Shown here: positions 27,655 to 36,401 of the stretch, one piece after another
Layout of the letters: every line of letters starts with the position of its first letter
Position numbering within the stretch: position 1 is the first letter of the stretch
Assembly: GCF_013072695.1 (NCBI RefSeq)
Contig: NZ_LXUK01000024.1
Span: 1 to 64,000, forward strand
Direction of reading: 5' to 3'
DNA from: Acinetobacter sp. Ac_5812
GTDB lineage: Bacteria; Pseudomonadota; Gammaproteobacteria; Pseudomonadales; Moraxellaceae
DNA length: 64,000 nt
The notes under the pieces: model-generated
Seen by the model: the letters and a program-made list of their open reading frames with translations, nothing else
The model's database searches: none
Told to the model about the DNA's origin: nothing
Program-made: the position numbers and the translations under genes

Positions 27655-27688
27655 TTAAAAGAGTAGCAAAGCTGCTCTTTTTTTATTT
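27655..27688 (+). terminator. Terminator after dimeric icd
   Basis: Stem AAAAGAGTAGC / GCTGCTCTTTT with a 3-nt AAA loop (one G-T pair) followed by a T run. Confidence 0.8.
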
Positions 27689-27778
27689 TAAAATGAGATT
27701 AATAAGACTGAATAAAAGCATGTACAAAGTGAATGCCATGTAATAATTTTATGCTTTATAAAATAAAACTTGAGCGCA

Positions 27779-28399
27779 ATGGCTGAAAGAAAATATGGTG
27801 AGGCTGCACCAAAAACAACAGAAACCATCACCAGCTTGGATTGGTATGAACACGTGCTCAGCAATCAAAAATATGAACGTACTTTATTTGTCGATTTAGA
27901 TATGTCTGAGGCAAAAAACACAGCTGCTATTTTTAATGAATGTACGTTTCGCCGTGCACGATTTAATGGATCAACTCATCAAAGCAGTGCTTTTATAAAT
28001 TGTACTTTTATTTCCTGTAATTTCTTCGACAGTAAATTCACCGACTGTAAGTTTGTCGGCAGCATGTTTAATGATTGCCAGTTTCACCATATGCGGGTGG
28101 AGGACAGTGATTGGGCTTTTGTTGGATTACCGGGCGCTGATTTAGAAAAAGCCTCTTTTCTTAGAACGCGGTTAAGAGAGGCAGATTTGACAGGCGCACG
28201 TTGTCATGGAAGTTCGGTTCGAGACAGTGATTTATCTGGTGCATGGCTACATAGCGCAGATTTTACTGAGTGTGATCTAAGAGGCAGTGATTTGAGTGCA
28301 TTAGATCCGAAAGAAACGCAGATTAAAGAGGCGATTATCAACCTTGATCAAACCTTAATGATTGCAGAAAATTTAGGCTTCGATGTCAGAATCGATTGA
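27779..28399 (+). CDS. Pentapeptide-repeat protein
   Basis: 206 residues from ATG 27779 (a TTG three codons upstream is possible). After ~40 residues, the rest is built of A(D/N)LXX-type pentapeptides, e.g. FNECTFRRARFNGS, FINCTFISCNFFDSKFTDCKF, ADLEKASFLRTRLREADLTGAR and SDLSGAWLHSADFTECDLRGSDL. These fold into a right-handed quadrilateral beta helix. A short linker near 120-130 (WAFVGLPG) splits two repeat blocks, as in Qnr/MfpA-type proteins, but the family is broad and a gyrase-protecting role cannot be inferred. Standalone gene convergent with the XapX/DJ-1 pair. Confidence 0.88.
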   Translation: MAERKYGEAAPKTTETITSLDWYEHVLSNQKYERTLFVDLDMSEAKNTAAIFNECTFRRARFNGSTHQSSAFINCTFISCNFFDSKFTDCKFVGSMFNDCQFHHMRVEDSDWAFVGLPGADLEKASFLRTRLREADLTGARCHGSSVRDSDLSGAWLHSADFTECDLRGSDLSALDPKETQIKEAIINLDQTLMIAENLGFDVRID

Positions 28400-28472
28400 G
28401 TAAAAGGCTTCGACTAAAATGAGTGGTTTTATGCCACTCATTTTGATGGGAGATACAATAAAGTCTATCTTA

Positions 28473-28637
28473 TTAAGAAAGATAGATTCGAATAAAAGGG
28501 ATGAATTGCTCGCCAATGACGATGCCTAATAGACCCAATAAAGCCACAATAGGTGGTGCAGGTGCTTTAACATCCAATAGGTAATACAACACACCAACCA
28601 ATATACCAACTGCAAGTGATAATAAATAAACTTTCAT
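28473..28637 (-). CDS. XapX-domain small membrane protein
   Basis: A 54-residue protein, too short for usual ORF cut-offs, translated from the ATG at 28637 to TAA at 28473. Sequence starts MKVYLLSLAVGILVGVLYYL and continues with APAPPIVALLGLLGIVIGEQ, the exact pattern of the XapX family (DUF1427): two short hydrophobic helices with the conserved P-A-P-P-x-x-A-L-x-G-L-L-G and G-E-Q. It starts 13 nt after the DJ-1/PfpI gene stop on the same strand, so the two are probably cotranscribed. XapX was named from an E. coli xanthosine-utilisation locus; the function is unknown. Confidence 0.85.
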   Translation of the reverse strand: MKVYLLSLAVGILVGVLYYLLDVKAPAPPIVALLGLLGIVIGEQFIPFIRIYLS

Positions 28638-28650
28638 ATCTAACCGTCGA

Positions 28651-29292
28651 TCAGTCTGCTTTTATTTTACAGAAGAGATCGATTTTCGGATCACGATTCC
28701 AGATGTATTCTGCTTCTTCTGCACAAAGTTGGGCAACTTCTTCACCTTGTGTGTCATGAATAAAGGCGAGGGTCATATCCATACCTGCACTCACCCCCGA
28801 TGAGGTGTAGAATTTTCCATCAATTACCCAACGGGCTTGGGCTTGCCATAACACTTGGTCATTGAGTTTTTGCACAAACTCAAACGCCATTTTATTCGAC
28901 GTTGCTTTAACGCCATTTAAAAGGCCCGTTGCTGCAAGTAATGAACTTCCAGTACAAATCGTAAGTACGTGTGCACTTTGGATTGCTAAAGTTTTAAGCT
29001 GATTCAGAAACTCATGATTTTTAATCAGTTCAAACGTCACGATCCCACCTGGGACGAGCAGAATACTTTCTGTAGTTGTTTCCATTTCATGAAATGATTT
29101 GGTTTGGATACAGACCCCATGCTTATTTGAAACCAGTCCACCATTCAGGCTATAAAACTGCACTTGATACTGTTCTTGCAGTAAGCCAAATAATTCGACT
29201 GGCCCCATAATGTCAAGGGTTTCAAAGTCTTCAAATACGATGGCATTAACAGGAATACGCATTGCTTTTCTCGCTTGTTTAATCTGCGTCAT
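28651..29292 (-). CDS. DJ-1/PfpI-family protein (ThiJ/isonitrile-hydratase-like)
   Basis: 213 residues; a second in-frame ATG (MRIPVNAIVF, position 29262) is also a plausible start. DJ-1/PfpI fold: IVFEDFETLDIMGPVELFGLL, ILLVPGG, the nucleophile elbow LTICTGSSLLAATGLL with the reactive Cys, and an active-site-like SSGVSAGMDMTLAF near 165-180. The pattern ETLDIMGP-x-E and C-T-G is that of the isonitrile hydratase / AraC-like N-terminal subgroup, here without a DNA-binding domain. Substrate unknown. In a probable operon with the small XapX gene. Confidence 0.88.
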   Translation of the reverse strand: MTQIKQARKAMRIPVNAIVFEDFETLDIMGPVELFGLLQEQYQVQFYSLNGGLVSNKHGVCIQTKSFHEMETTTESILLVPGGIVTFELIKNHEFLNQLKTLAIQSAHVLTICTGSSLLAATGLLNGVKATSNKMAFEFVQKLNDQVLWQAQARWVIDGKFYTSSGVSAGMDMTLAFIHDTQGEEVAQLCAEEAEYIWNRDPKIDLFCKIKAD

Positions 29293-29535
29293 ACCATAAA
29301 GAGCTTGCGTTTTTTGTGTGTGAATATTCTGTATGGCTTATTTTTAATTATGCTAAATCATTGGACTTTTGGCCTGATCTGTTAGCAAGCGGAAGATAGA
29401 TTTTGTTTTATTTTTAAGCAGTTAATGTCTCTATATCTAAAAAGATGCGGTGTATCGTAAATTTAGAAAAATCTGTATCTATCATTTATAGACCAAATGT
29501 TCAAAATAACTGAACAATAACGAGAGGACTGTGTC

Positions 29536-30354
29536 ATGAAGATGTATCAAGTGGATGCCTTTACCCAAGAATTATTTAAAGGCAATCCAGCGGCTGTGAT
29601 CGTGGGCGATGAATGGTTAGATGAACCTTTGATGCAAAATATTGCCATGGAAAATAATCTTTCAGAAACAGCCTTTGTCAAAACACTTGATCAGAGTAAT
29701 TTTGAGATTCGCTGGTTTTCACCTATAGATGAAGTTGCTTTTTGTGGACATGCGACTTTAGCCAGTGCTTTTGTTTTATTTAAAGATTTTACTACGGCAA
29801 AAACCATTCAATTTCATGTACGTGATCTTGGTATTTTTATCGTTAGCCAAGATACAGATGGTAAAATTAAAATGAATTTCCCGATTCGTAAAGCAGAGTT
29901 GGTGTCTGAATATCCTCAAGTACTTCGAGAAGGTTTAACCAAACCATTTAAAGCGGTCTATCGTAATGCTCAGGCCTATATTGTGGAGTATGAGAGCGTA
30001 CAGGATGTATTGGATGAGCAGCCTGATCTTGAAAAGTTAAAGCAGCTTGGGCAAGTACGTACTGCAATTACAGCATCTCAGCCAGACGTGGCGATAACAG
30101 CCAGAGGCGAGGGGCAATTTGATTGTGTATCACGTTATTTTGCACCTGCAATTGGAATTCCAGAAGATCCAGTAACGGGTTCAATTCATACAGCGATTGT
30201 GCCACTTTGGGCTGAAAAGTTGAATCAAACTAGGCTGGTTGCATTTCAGGCATCTGCACGTGGGGGAATTTTGGATTGCGTAATTGAGTCTGAACAGCGT
30301 ATTGAAATCTCAGGTTATGCAAAATTGTATATGCAAGGCGAACTGACAATCTAA
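29536..30354 (+). CDS. PhzF-family isomerase
   Basis: 272-residue member of the PhzF/diaminopimelate-epimerase-like fold. N-terminus YQVDAFTQELFKGNPAAVIV and NNLSETAFV with the catalytic Glu44 (equivalent of PhzF Glu45), FSPIDEVAFCGHATLASAFVLF in the first half, and EDPVTGSIHTAIVPLWAE in the second half are the family landmarks. No phenazine genes are nearby, so it is a generic family member with unknown substrate. The ribosome site GAGAGG lies about 10 nt before the ATG; own terminator follows. Confidence 0.92.
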   Translation: MKMYQVDAFTQELFKGNPAAVIVGDEWLDEPLMQNIAMENNLSETAFVKTLDQSNFEIRWFSPIDEVAFCGHATLASAFVLFKDFTTAKTIQFHVRDLGIFIVSQDTDGKIKMNFPIRKAELVSEYPQVLREGLTKPFKAVYRNAQAYIVEYESVQDVLDEQPDLEKLKQLGQVRTAITASQPDVAITARGEGQFDCVSRYFAPAIGIPEDPVTGSIHTAIVPLWAEKLNQTRLVAFQASARGGILDCVIESEQRIEISGYAKLYMQGELTI

Positions 30355-30385
30355 TTTGTAACTTAAATTGTGTAAAAACAAAGAT

Positions 30386-30413
30386 AAAAGCTGTTTAAAT
30401 AAACAGCTTTTTT
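30386..30413 (+). terminator. Terminator after the PhzF-family gene
   Basis: Perfect stem AAAGCTGTTT / AAACAGCTTT (30387-30396, 30401-30410) with a 4-nt loop and T tail. Confidence 0.85.
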
Positions 30414-30428
30414 CAAAACATAACTATT

Positions 30429-30447
30429 AAAAATGCGAATCATTCTC
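30429..30447 (+). promoter_or_regulatory. Fur box upstream of the M16 peptidase gene
   Basis: AAAAATGCGAATCATTCTC matches the 19-bp Fur consensus GATAATGATAATCATTATC at 14 positions, including the core AATCATT. A TATTAT at 30464-30469 is a candidate -10 just downstream, so bound Fur would block the promoter. The peptidase ATG is 51 bp further on. Confidence 0.65.
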
Positions 30448-30498
30448 TACCATAGCTTGTCTCTATTATTTAAATCACCATAAATACTTGGATAAATT

Positions 30499-33267
30499 AT
30501 GTTAATGCGGTTTAAGCAGCTTACTCTCTCGCTTTGTTTGATTGGGTTGAGTGCGACGTCTTGGTCTCAGACAGTGCTCGTAAAAAGTGAAAAAAATATC
30601 GAAGAATATAAATTAGATAACGGTTTCAGAGTTATTCTTGCACCAAACGATAAAGAAAATAAAGTCTATGTAAATACGGTTTATTTGACAGGCTCGTTGA
30701 ATGATCCGAAAGGTAAAGGCGGCCTCGCACATCTATTAGAACATTTGGCCTTTAAAGGCACTCAAAATGTGAAGGGTGATGAGTTTCAACGTCGTCTGGA
30801 TCAATATACGTTGATGACCAATGCCAGCACAGATTATTATGCGACCAAATATTTAAATATTGTTCGTCCTGAAAAAAGTGCACTCAATGAAATTCTATAC
30901 CTTGAATCAGAGCGTATGGATAAATTGGTGCTGCAAGAAAAATTTGTTCCTTCTGAAATTGAAATCGTAAAACGTGAACGAGAAATCCGTATGGATCAGC
31001 CGTTTGCTGTACTGATGGATCAAATGTGGAAAGCGGCGTATGGCAATCAATATTTAGGCCGTTTGCCAATTGGCGATTTACCTGAATTAAAGTCGATTCA
31101 GCTGAATGAATTGAACCAGTTCTATAGAACTTGGTATGCGCCAAATAACGCAGTGATGGTGATTTCAGGTAAATTTGATAAGACTGAGGTCCTATCTAAA
31201 ATTGATCAGTATTTTAGTCCAATTCCCGCGCGTGCTGTACCTGCTCAAGTGCAAGTGCCTGTGCTGGATTCAAGTAAAATTGAACAGCGTCAATTTACGG
31301 TGCACAAGGGCAGTGATTTGGCCAAATTCCATATTTATATGAATGGCAAGAATACCAAGTTGCAGCCTGCGTTAGCTTTGGCACCTGCACTGTATACCAT
31401 GCAACCAAGCGGTACTTTGTATAAAAGTATGGTAGAGACAGGTATTAGTACTGCTGTGCAATCGACCACATGGTTAGATCAAGATTTTAATTTGGTGTTT
31501 ATGGGGGCAATTTACGCACCGAATCATGATGCCAAAAAGGTCAATGATGCGCTCACGGTAGGTGTAGAAAATAGCCATGAGTTTAGTGAAGCAGAGTTGC
31601 AACGGATTAAAAATATCACGCAGAATGATGCGGATACGATTATGAATGATGCGGTGGCTTTGGGTTCACGTCTAAGCGATTATGCAGTTTCATCTCATGG
31701 TCAATGGGATCAATACTTTAAAGATTTGCAGGCTGTTAAAGATTTAAAATTAAAAGATGCCAACCAAACCTTAAAAGACTTTTTAGTGTCATCCCATCGT
31801 ATTTCAGGTGATATTTTACCGACGCCTGAAGATCAGAAAAAAGCGATGACGTTGAAAGCTGAACAAAAGCCAAAAACGCTAGACCAAACCGCGGAAAAGC
31901 CTGAGCCTTTAAAAGATGCCAGTGTGTATAAGCAAGAAGTTAGCCAGTTTATGGCACAGTCTGCTCAGCAATTGCAAAAAAATGAGCAGAAAATTCAGCG
32001 CGGCGAATTAAAGAATGGTATTCGTTACGCGTTATTCCCAACGCCTACACGTGATGATAAAACTTATGCCACCATTAGCTTGGATTTTGGTGATGAGAAA
32101 GCGCTGTTTGGTAAGGGTGTAACTTTAGATTTAACCAGCTATTTAATGCTACGGGGTTCTGAGAAGCATACCTTGCAGGAAATTACCGATAAGGCGATTG
32201 CGGCGAGTGGTGGCGCATCGGTCAGCTCAAATGGCAATGGTTTTACCATCGTTGTTCAAGCGAAAAAAGACAAATTTGAAGACTTCTTAAACTTTATTAT
32301 TGATGTCATCAAACAGCCGAAATTCTCGCAAACTGAATTTGATTTGGCAAAAAATCAAAGTTTGTCGGTACTGGATCGTCCATATACAGAACCTGCGGTT
32401 GTGTCATCAATGACTTTATCTAAAATTTTGGAAATCTATCAACCAGGGGATATGCGTTATCACTTTGAACCTGAGCTTGCCAAAAAGCAGATTAGTGAAG
32501 TCACTCAGCCACAAGTCAAACAATTCTATGATCAATTCTTTGAGACCGATCATGCACAAATTGCGGTAACAGGTGATTTTGATGCCAAGAAAATGCAAAA
32601 GACCTTACAAAAGGCCTTTGGTTCTTGGAAGGCAAAACAACCATTCACAAAAGTGACCGGTCAATATACCGTATATAAAGCGCAGAAAGTGCATGCTTTA
32701 TCAGAGCAGCGTGAGTTCGGTAGCTATCAAAGTGTATTGGCATTGCCTGTTGGTTCGTACCATAAAGATGCACCTGCTTTGATTATTCTCAGTCATATTT
32801 TGGGTAACTCACAATTGTCATCACGTTTGGCTCAAGAGTTACGTGAGAAAAATGCGCTGGTGTATGGTTTTGGCAGTGGCTTAGACCTCGACCCCGATAT
32901 TGATGATGGTACGTTGAGTATCACTGCAAATTATACTTCTGGTCGTTCAGAGCAAGTTTCGCAATCAGTACACAAGGTATTGAATGAGTTGCTGAGCAAA
33001 GGCGTGACTGAGCAGGAAGTGGAAGCAGCCAAAGCAGATATCATGAAGAAACGTGTGACGGCTTTGGAAGATGAGCGCAATATTCATGGTATGTTGACAG
33101 GTCAATTAGAGCGCAACAAGACTTTGTTGGATCGTGCAGAGCGCGATCAGGAGCTTGCGAAGTTGACCAAAGAAGATGTCAATGCGGCCATCAAAAAATA
33201 CATCAAACTTGATCAGTTTGTCGAAGTCATGGCTGATCAATATGGGCAAGCACAAGACTTGAAGTAA
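30499..33267 (+). CDS. Two-domain M16 zinc peptidase, PqqL/FusC-like
   Basis: Secreted metallopeptidase of 922 residues. Signal peptide about 1-24 (LSATSWSQ); an ATG two codons later is an alternative start. N-terminal M16 unit carries the inverted zinc motif HLLEH (His78, Glu81, His82) in GGLAHLLEHLAFKGT and a distal Glu near 160 (VKREREIRMDQ). It is followed by a second M16 pair from about 495 without the zinc motif, the usual inactive half. Size and layout match E. coli PqqL (931 residues), a periplasmic peptidase induced by iron starvation, and Pectobacterium FusC, which cuts imported ferredoxin. The Fur box upstream supports an iron role here. The substrate is inferred; no FusA-like receptor is adjacent. 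Confidence 0.85.
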   Translation: MLMRFKQLTLSLCLIGLSATSWSQTVLVKSEKNIEEYKLDNGFRVILAPNDKENKVYVNTVYLTGSLNDPKGKGGLAHLLEHLAFKGTQNVKGDEFQRRLDQYTLMTNASTDYYATKYLNIVRPEKSALNEILYLESERMDKLVLQEKFVPSEIEIVKREREIRMDQPFAVLMDQMWKAAYGNQYLGRLPIGDLPELKSIQLNELNQFYRTWYAPNNAVMVISGKFDKTEVLSKIDQYFSPIPARAVPAQVQVPVLDSSKIEQRQFTVHKGSDLAKFHIYMNGKNTKLQPALALAPALYTMQPSGTLYKSMVETGISTAVQSTTWLDQDFNLVFMGAIYAPNHDAKKVNDALTVGVENSHEFSEAELQRIKNITQNDADTIMNDAVALGSRLSDYAVSSHGQWDQYFKDLQAVKDLKLKDANQTLKDFLVSSHRISGDILPTPEDQKKAMTLKAEQKPKTLDQTAEKPEPLKDASVYKQEVSQFMAQSAQQLQKNEQKIQRGELKNGIRYALFPTPTRDDKTYATISLDFGDEKALFGKGVTLDLTSYLMLRGSEKHTLQEITDKAIAASGGASVSSNGNGFTIVVQAKKDKFEDFLNFIIDVIKQPKFSQTEFDLAKNQSLSVLDRPYTEPAVVSSMTLSKILEIYQPGDMRYHFEPELAKKQISEVTQPQVKQFYDQFFETDHAQIAVTGDFDAKKMQKTLQKAFGSWKAKQPFTKVTGQYTVYKAQKVHALSEQREFGSYQSVLALPVGSYHKDAPALIILSHILGNSQLSSRLAQELREKNALVYGFGSGLDLDPDIDDGTLSITANYTSGRSEQVSQSVHKVLNELLSKGVTEQEVEAAKADIMKKRVTALEDERNIHGMLTGQLERNKTLLDRAERDQELAKLTKEDVNAAIKKYIKLDQFVEVMADQYGQAQDLK

Positions 33268-33279
33268 ACCACACAAAAC

Positions 33280-33307
33280 AAAGCCACCGATGAGGTGGCT
33301 TTTTTTA
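33280..33307 (+). terminator. Terminator after the M16 peptidase gene
   Basis: Stem AAAGCCACC / GGTGGCTTT with a 5-nt loop and T run; it also faces the convergent gene ending at 33318. Confidence 0.85.
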
Positions 33308-33317
33308 TTGGAGATAA

Positions 33318-33701
33318 TCAGTGATCATGTTTATGCGCATGAAAATCTTCATTTTTGCGGAAACGTAGGTAGTTTTCAAACTGTTCGCAGTATTCGTCAA
33401 AGTTATCTTCCAGCATCATTTGGAATTGTTGCAGCAGATAAGACATCACTTGTTCTTTGGCAGCACGCATTTCTTCGCCGTCTTTGAAGTTATTGGCTGC
33501 GACCCAAGTATTAAAACGGGCAGTGGCGAATAACATGGCTGCGCTGACCTGACCCCGTAATTCTTCTGGCTTGGTTTGCTGACCTTTAGGTGGTCGGCAG
33601 AAATCATTGGCAAGCTTAATGAACTCATCTGCACGCTCAAAAAAGACTGCATTTAAAGCTTCTTCTTCCGTCACATCAGTGGCGTTAATTTTTTGAGACA
33701 T
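33318..33701 (-). CDS. DUF3144-like conserved protein
   Basis: 127 residues from the ATG at 33701 (MSQKINATD); the open frame extends further but without similarity-like character. An acidic helical protein: FFERADEFIKLANDFC and VSAAMLFATARFNTWVAANNF look like the DUF3144 signature, followed by a Glu/Phe-rich helix and a tail HAHKHDH with four His that could bind metal. No signal peptide. Function unknown. It is divergent from the hypothetical gene at 33807. Confidence 0.7.
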   Translation of the reverse strand: MSQKINATDVTEEEALNAVFFERADEFIKLANDFCRPPKGQQTKPEELRGQVSAAMLFATARFNTWVAANNFKDGEEMRAAKEQVMSYLLQQFQMMLEDNFDEYCEQFENYLRFRKNEDFHAHKHDH

Positions 33702-33806
33702 GGTTTTTCCCAGCGACAAGTTAAGACACATTATTATAGACAAAGCCTTGTCGAAACTAAACCTTTGCCTTAACCTAAAATAGCCTAAGCAATTAGAATA
33801 ATCACT

Positions 33807-34439
33807 ATGCAAGATGCGATCGCTATTCAAAGCTTAAAAACGGATATTGCCTTATTACGCCAGCATATTTATCCACCCCAATATTTAGAGCATGTCGAAG
33901 GCTTGCCGATTTATTATGGGCTGCAACAAGATGTGGATGAATATTATCGACAATGGCAACCTTTGATTGAACGGGCACAACAGTTATGTCAGCCTTTTAT
34001 GGAAGATGACGTGGTAGATGCGATTCATTTACCCAGTCATTTAAATCTGCCGCTGTTTTTCTTTCATGTCGATCGGATTCGGATTAATAAAACTCGTGCT
34101 AAAGAGTCGAAAACTTTTCGTGGCGTCGCTGCCTTATTAGAAAAATGTGGGCACTTTGAGACGGATCAGATTTTTGCAATGCAGGAATGGTTGGGCAGTG
34201 ATGATAGTGCTGCTTTGGTGGCGCATCGTGAATTTATTGATTTACGCACCTATGTCTTTCAGCATGGTCAAAGTGACTATACCCGAACGCGGTTTTATAT
34301 GAATGGGGTGATTTTGAGTGTAGAACCACATTTTAAATTGGTGGATGCACGGGATAAGCCGCGTAAGCAGCGTAATGATCGTTATAGCGATCCGATTGCG
34401 GATAATGGTACGTGGAAGATTTTTGGGAAATATCGGTAA
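33807..34439 (+). CDS. Conserved hypothetical cytosolic protein
   Basis: Not recognised. 210 residues, no signal peptide or membrane segment, alternating charged helices and aromatic-rich strands (YYGLQQDVDEYYRQW, LPLFFFHVDRIRINK, RFYMNGVILSVEPHFKLVDARDKPRKQRNDRYSDPI). It is preceded by the divergent DUF3144-like gene and followed by a structured non-coding stretch. Codon use matches the housekeeping neighbours, so it is likely a genuine core gene of the genus. Confidence 0.7.
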   Translation: MQDAIAIQSLKTDIALLRQHIYPPQYLEHVEGLPIYYGLQQDVDEYYRQWQPLIERAQQLCQPFMEDDVVDAIHLPSHLNLPLFFFHVDRIRINKTRAKESKTFRGVAALLEKCGHFETDQIFAMQEWLGSDDSAALVAHREFIDLRTYVFQHGQSDYTRTRFYMNGVILSVEPHFKLVDARDKPRKQRNDRYSDPIADNGTWKIFGKYR

Positions 34440-34766
34440 ATGATTTAAGTGGAATAAATAGTTTAACACTCTAATTTTCATTAAAAAATAACAGCACAGC
34501 CACAAGAGCTATATAAAGTTTGGACGTTTTCGCGTAGGCGATTTCCTACTTTGTTTTCGGACAAAGTAGGCAAAACCATTGTCATCAGCAAAACCTGTCT
34601 ATTTCTTGGATTTATTAAAATGTATCGCAGAAACATTACGTTGCTTATATCACGCAGGTTGCTGATGACGTTTCCGAGTATCCGCTTTTTGTAGGACTTA
34701 AATTATTTGTGGCGGCATCCATGCCGCCAGCACGATAATAGAGTGAAGTGATTTTCCCTTATGCAG
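34440..34766. repeat. Structured non-coding element with three inverted repeats
   Basis: No gene is seen. Inverted repeats: CCTACTTTGT / ACAAAGTAGG (34545-34554, 34561-34570); a longer-range pair GTCATCAGCA-AA-ACCTG / CAGGTTGCTGATGAC (34581-34597, 34655-34669) enclosing 57 nt with a 2-nt bulge; and GGCGGCAT-CC-ATGCCGCC (34711-34728). The first two would stack as adjacent hairpins, followed by the third. It looks like a dispersed intergenic repeat or a structured RNA; no second copy was spotted in the window. Confidence 0.55.
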
Positions 34767-36224
34767 CTATCGCTTTTCATCCCAAAAAGCGTCCTGAGCA
34801 GATAGGGTCTGAAGCTTTTTATTCGCTTTCTTGGCCACATGTGGTTGCTGTGCTTTAACCCAACCTAATGCAAATAAAAACTGCGGATGCTTCACAGCCT
34901 GTTGCTCAAAGATTTGCTCAGCAACAAACAGGTCATTATAAAAGCCTAAATATTCCTGAATTGGCTGTAACTTATTTAAGAATTGTTGAACCTGCTTTTC
35001 TGGATACAGCGCTGAAATAAAGTCGATGCAATAACGCAATTGTTTGACGCGTTTACGGGTACGGTGTTGTTGCTCGACTTCTAGCTTAGAAAATTGGGCT
35101 GCATCTTTGAGAATTTTTTGATATAGCCTACTTAAGCTTTTCGCTGCCTGTTTGGAAAGTTTAGATTTAGACTCATGCTCACTATAAGTGAAGCTGAGTA
35201 ATGCTAAAAATAGCTGTGTGGTTTGAGTGTGGCTTAATAACTGAGAAACACTACTGTCAAGATTATCAGGGAATGGAAAATCAAAATCACAGACTTCTTT
35301 AATTAAAGGAATAACGGAATCTTGAATCGCATCGTTGTCACGTGATTGTCCCAAAGCTCTAAAAATATCTGCTAACTGACTTTCCCAAGTAGGATCAATT
35401 TGCGCAGACCAGTTAGAAAAATGTTTTAAAGCAGAACGTAAACGACGTAAACCGACACGAGCTTGATGTATATGGTCTGCTTCTGCTACACCATCGGCAA
35501 TTGCTGCTGCATTGGGTAAGATATGATTTAGGGTATTTTCGATAATCAGTTTAAGAGCTTGTTCAGCACGTATATCTGTATCTAAAAACAGTGATTTCGC
35601 TTTGCTGGCAGGGGATACCATTTTGCCCATAGCCAATAAATTACCACGTTCAGCCTTACTCCGTACATCGAGCCAGAGTTGGTATTTGTCTACCCAAGTT
35701 TTGGCAAAATCAATCAGAGACTGTGCTGATCCTTGTTTTAATTCAAATTCAACTTCACAGATTTTAGCTTGATCAGTTGGCGTACGGATTTCGCCATCAT
35801 CCAAGCAAACTTCAATCTGTGAACCTGCAAACTCGAAGACATGAAAGGTGCGTTGGACGTCAGTTTGAAACTGTAGCAATAACTCAGCAGGGGAATCGCC
35901 TAAAACATCACGCAGTACTGTTTGGACTGTTTGATTATGTTTGTATAAAGATAAGTCCAGCTCAGGTTCTTCAGTACATTTACCTAAATAAATATCTTCT
36001 TCGATGCGTTGCAAATGGTTTTTACTGGCCGCTTTAAAGGTTTGCACCCAATGTTCACCTTCCTGACGCAAACGAATTGCCACATAATTTTTTGCCAGTA
36101 AACGGTCGGCCGTATCATAGTATTTTGCTTGTAGCTGAATTTTTTGTGCTTTTTGTTTGCTTAACAGCTGTAATACACTTTTTTTCTTAGATTCAGGCAG
36201 TTGAAATTTTAGCTCTATTTCCAT
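34767..36224 (-). CDS. CYTH and CHAD domain protein, putative inorganic triphosphatase
   Basis: 485 residues from ATG 36224 (MEIELKFQLPE); the earlier frame start would detach the CYTH signature from the N-terminus. The CYTH domain (1-~200) opens with the ExExK metal/triphosphate motif (Glu2, Glu4, Lys6) and continues with YYDTADRLLAKNYVAIRLRQEG, the tunnel strands of triphosphate tunnel enzymes such as E. coli YgiF. The CHAD domain (~245-485) is helical and rich in His/Arg (HQARVGLRRLRSALKHF, RTRKRVKQLRYCIDF), binding polyphosphate in the family. Likely cytosolic triphosphate hydrolase. Confidence 0.9.
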   Translation of the reverse strand: MEIELKFQLPESKKKSVLQLLSKQKAQKIQLQAKYYDTADRLLAKNYVAIRLRQEGEHWVQTFKAASKNHLQRIEEDIYLGKCTEEPELDLSLYKHNQTVQTVLRDVLGDSPAELLLQFQTDVQRTFHVFEFAGSQIEVCLDDGEIRTPTDQAKICEVEFELKQGSAQSLIDFAKTWVDKYQLWLDVRSKAERGNLLAMGKMVSPASKAKSLFLDTDIRAEQALKLIIENTLNHILPNAAAIADGVAEADHIHQARVGLRRLRSALKHFSNWSAQIDPTWESQLADIFRALGQSRDNDAIQDSVIPLIKEVCDFDFPFPDNLDSSVSQLLSHTQTTQLFLALLSFTYSEHESKSKLSKQAAKSLSRLYQKILKDAAQFSKLEVEQQHRTRKRVKQLRYCIDFISALYPEKQVQQFLNKLQPIQEYLGFYNDLFVAEQIFEQQAVKHPQFLFALGWVKAQQPHVAKKANKKLQTLSAQDAFWDEKR

Positions 36225-36401
36225 GATGTTATGACTCCTGACCACCGAGAATGATAAATATAAAAAATAGTATAACTTGTTGATCTCAAAAATCATTGTA
36301 AAGTTGTTTTAAGCAGGGAAAGGATGGCACGCAATGACTTTATTTTGTACAGAAAATGCATTAACGTGTGGAGAGTCTTGCACGATTAGGATGATCCAAA
36401 A

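Noticed and set aside
27779..28399. Quinolone-resistance (Qnr) call for the pentapeptide-repeat protein
   Set aside because: Repeat blocks alone do not identify Qnr; the family is broad and no specific Qnr landmarks could be confirmed.
28651..29292. Protease annotation for the DJ-1/PfpI protein
   Set aside because: The subgroup motif fits isonitrile-hydratase/AraC-like domains rather than PfpI protease; catalytic role left open.
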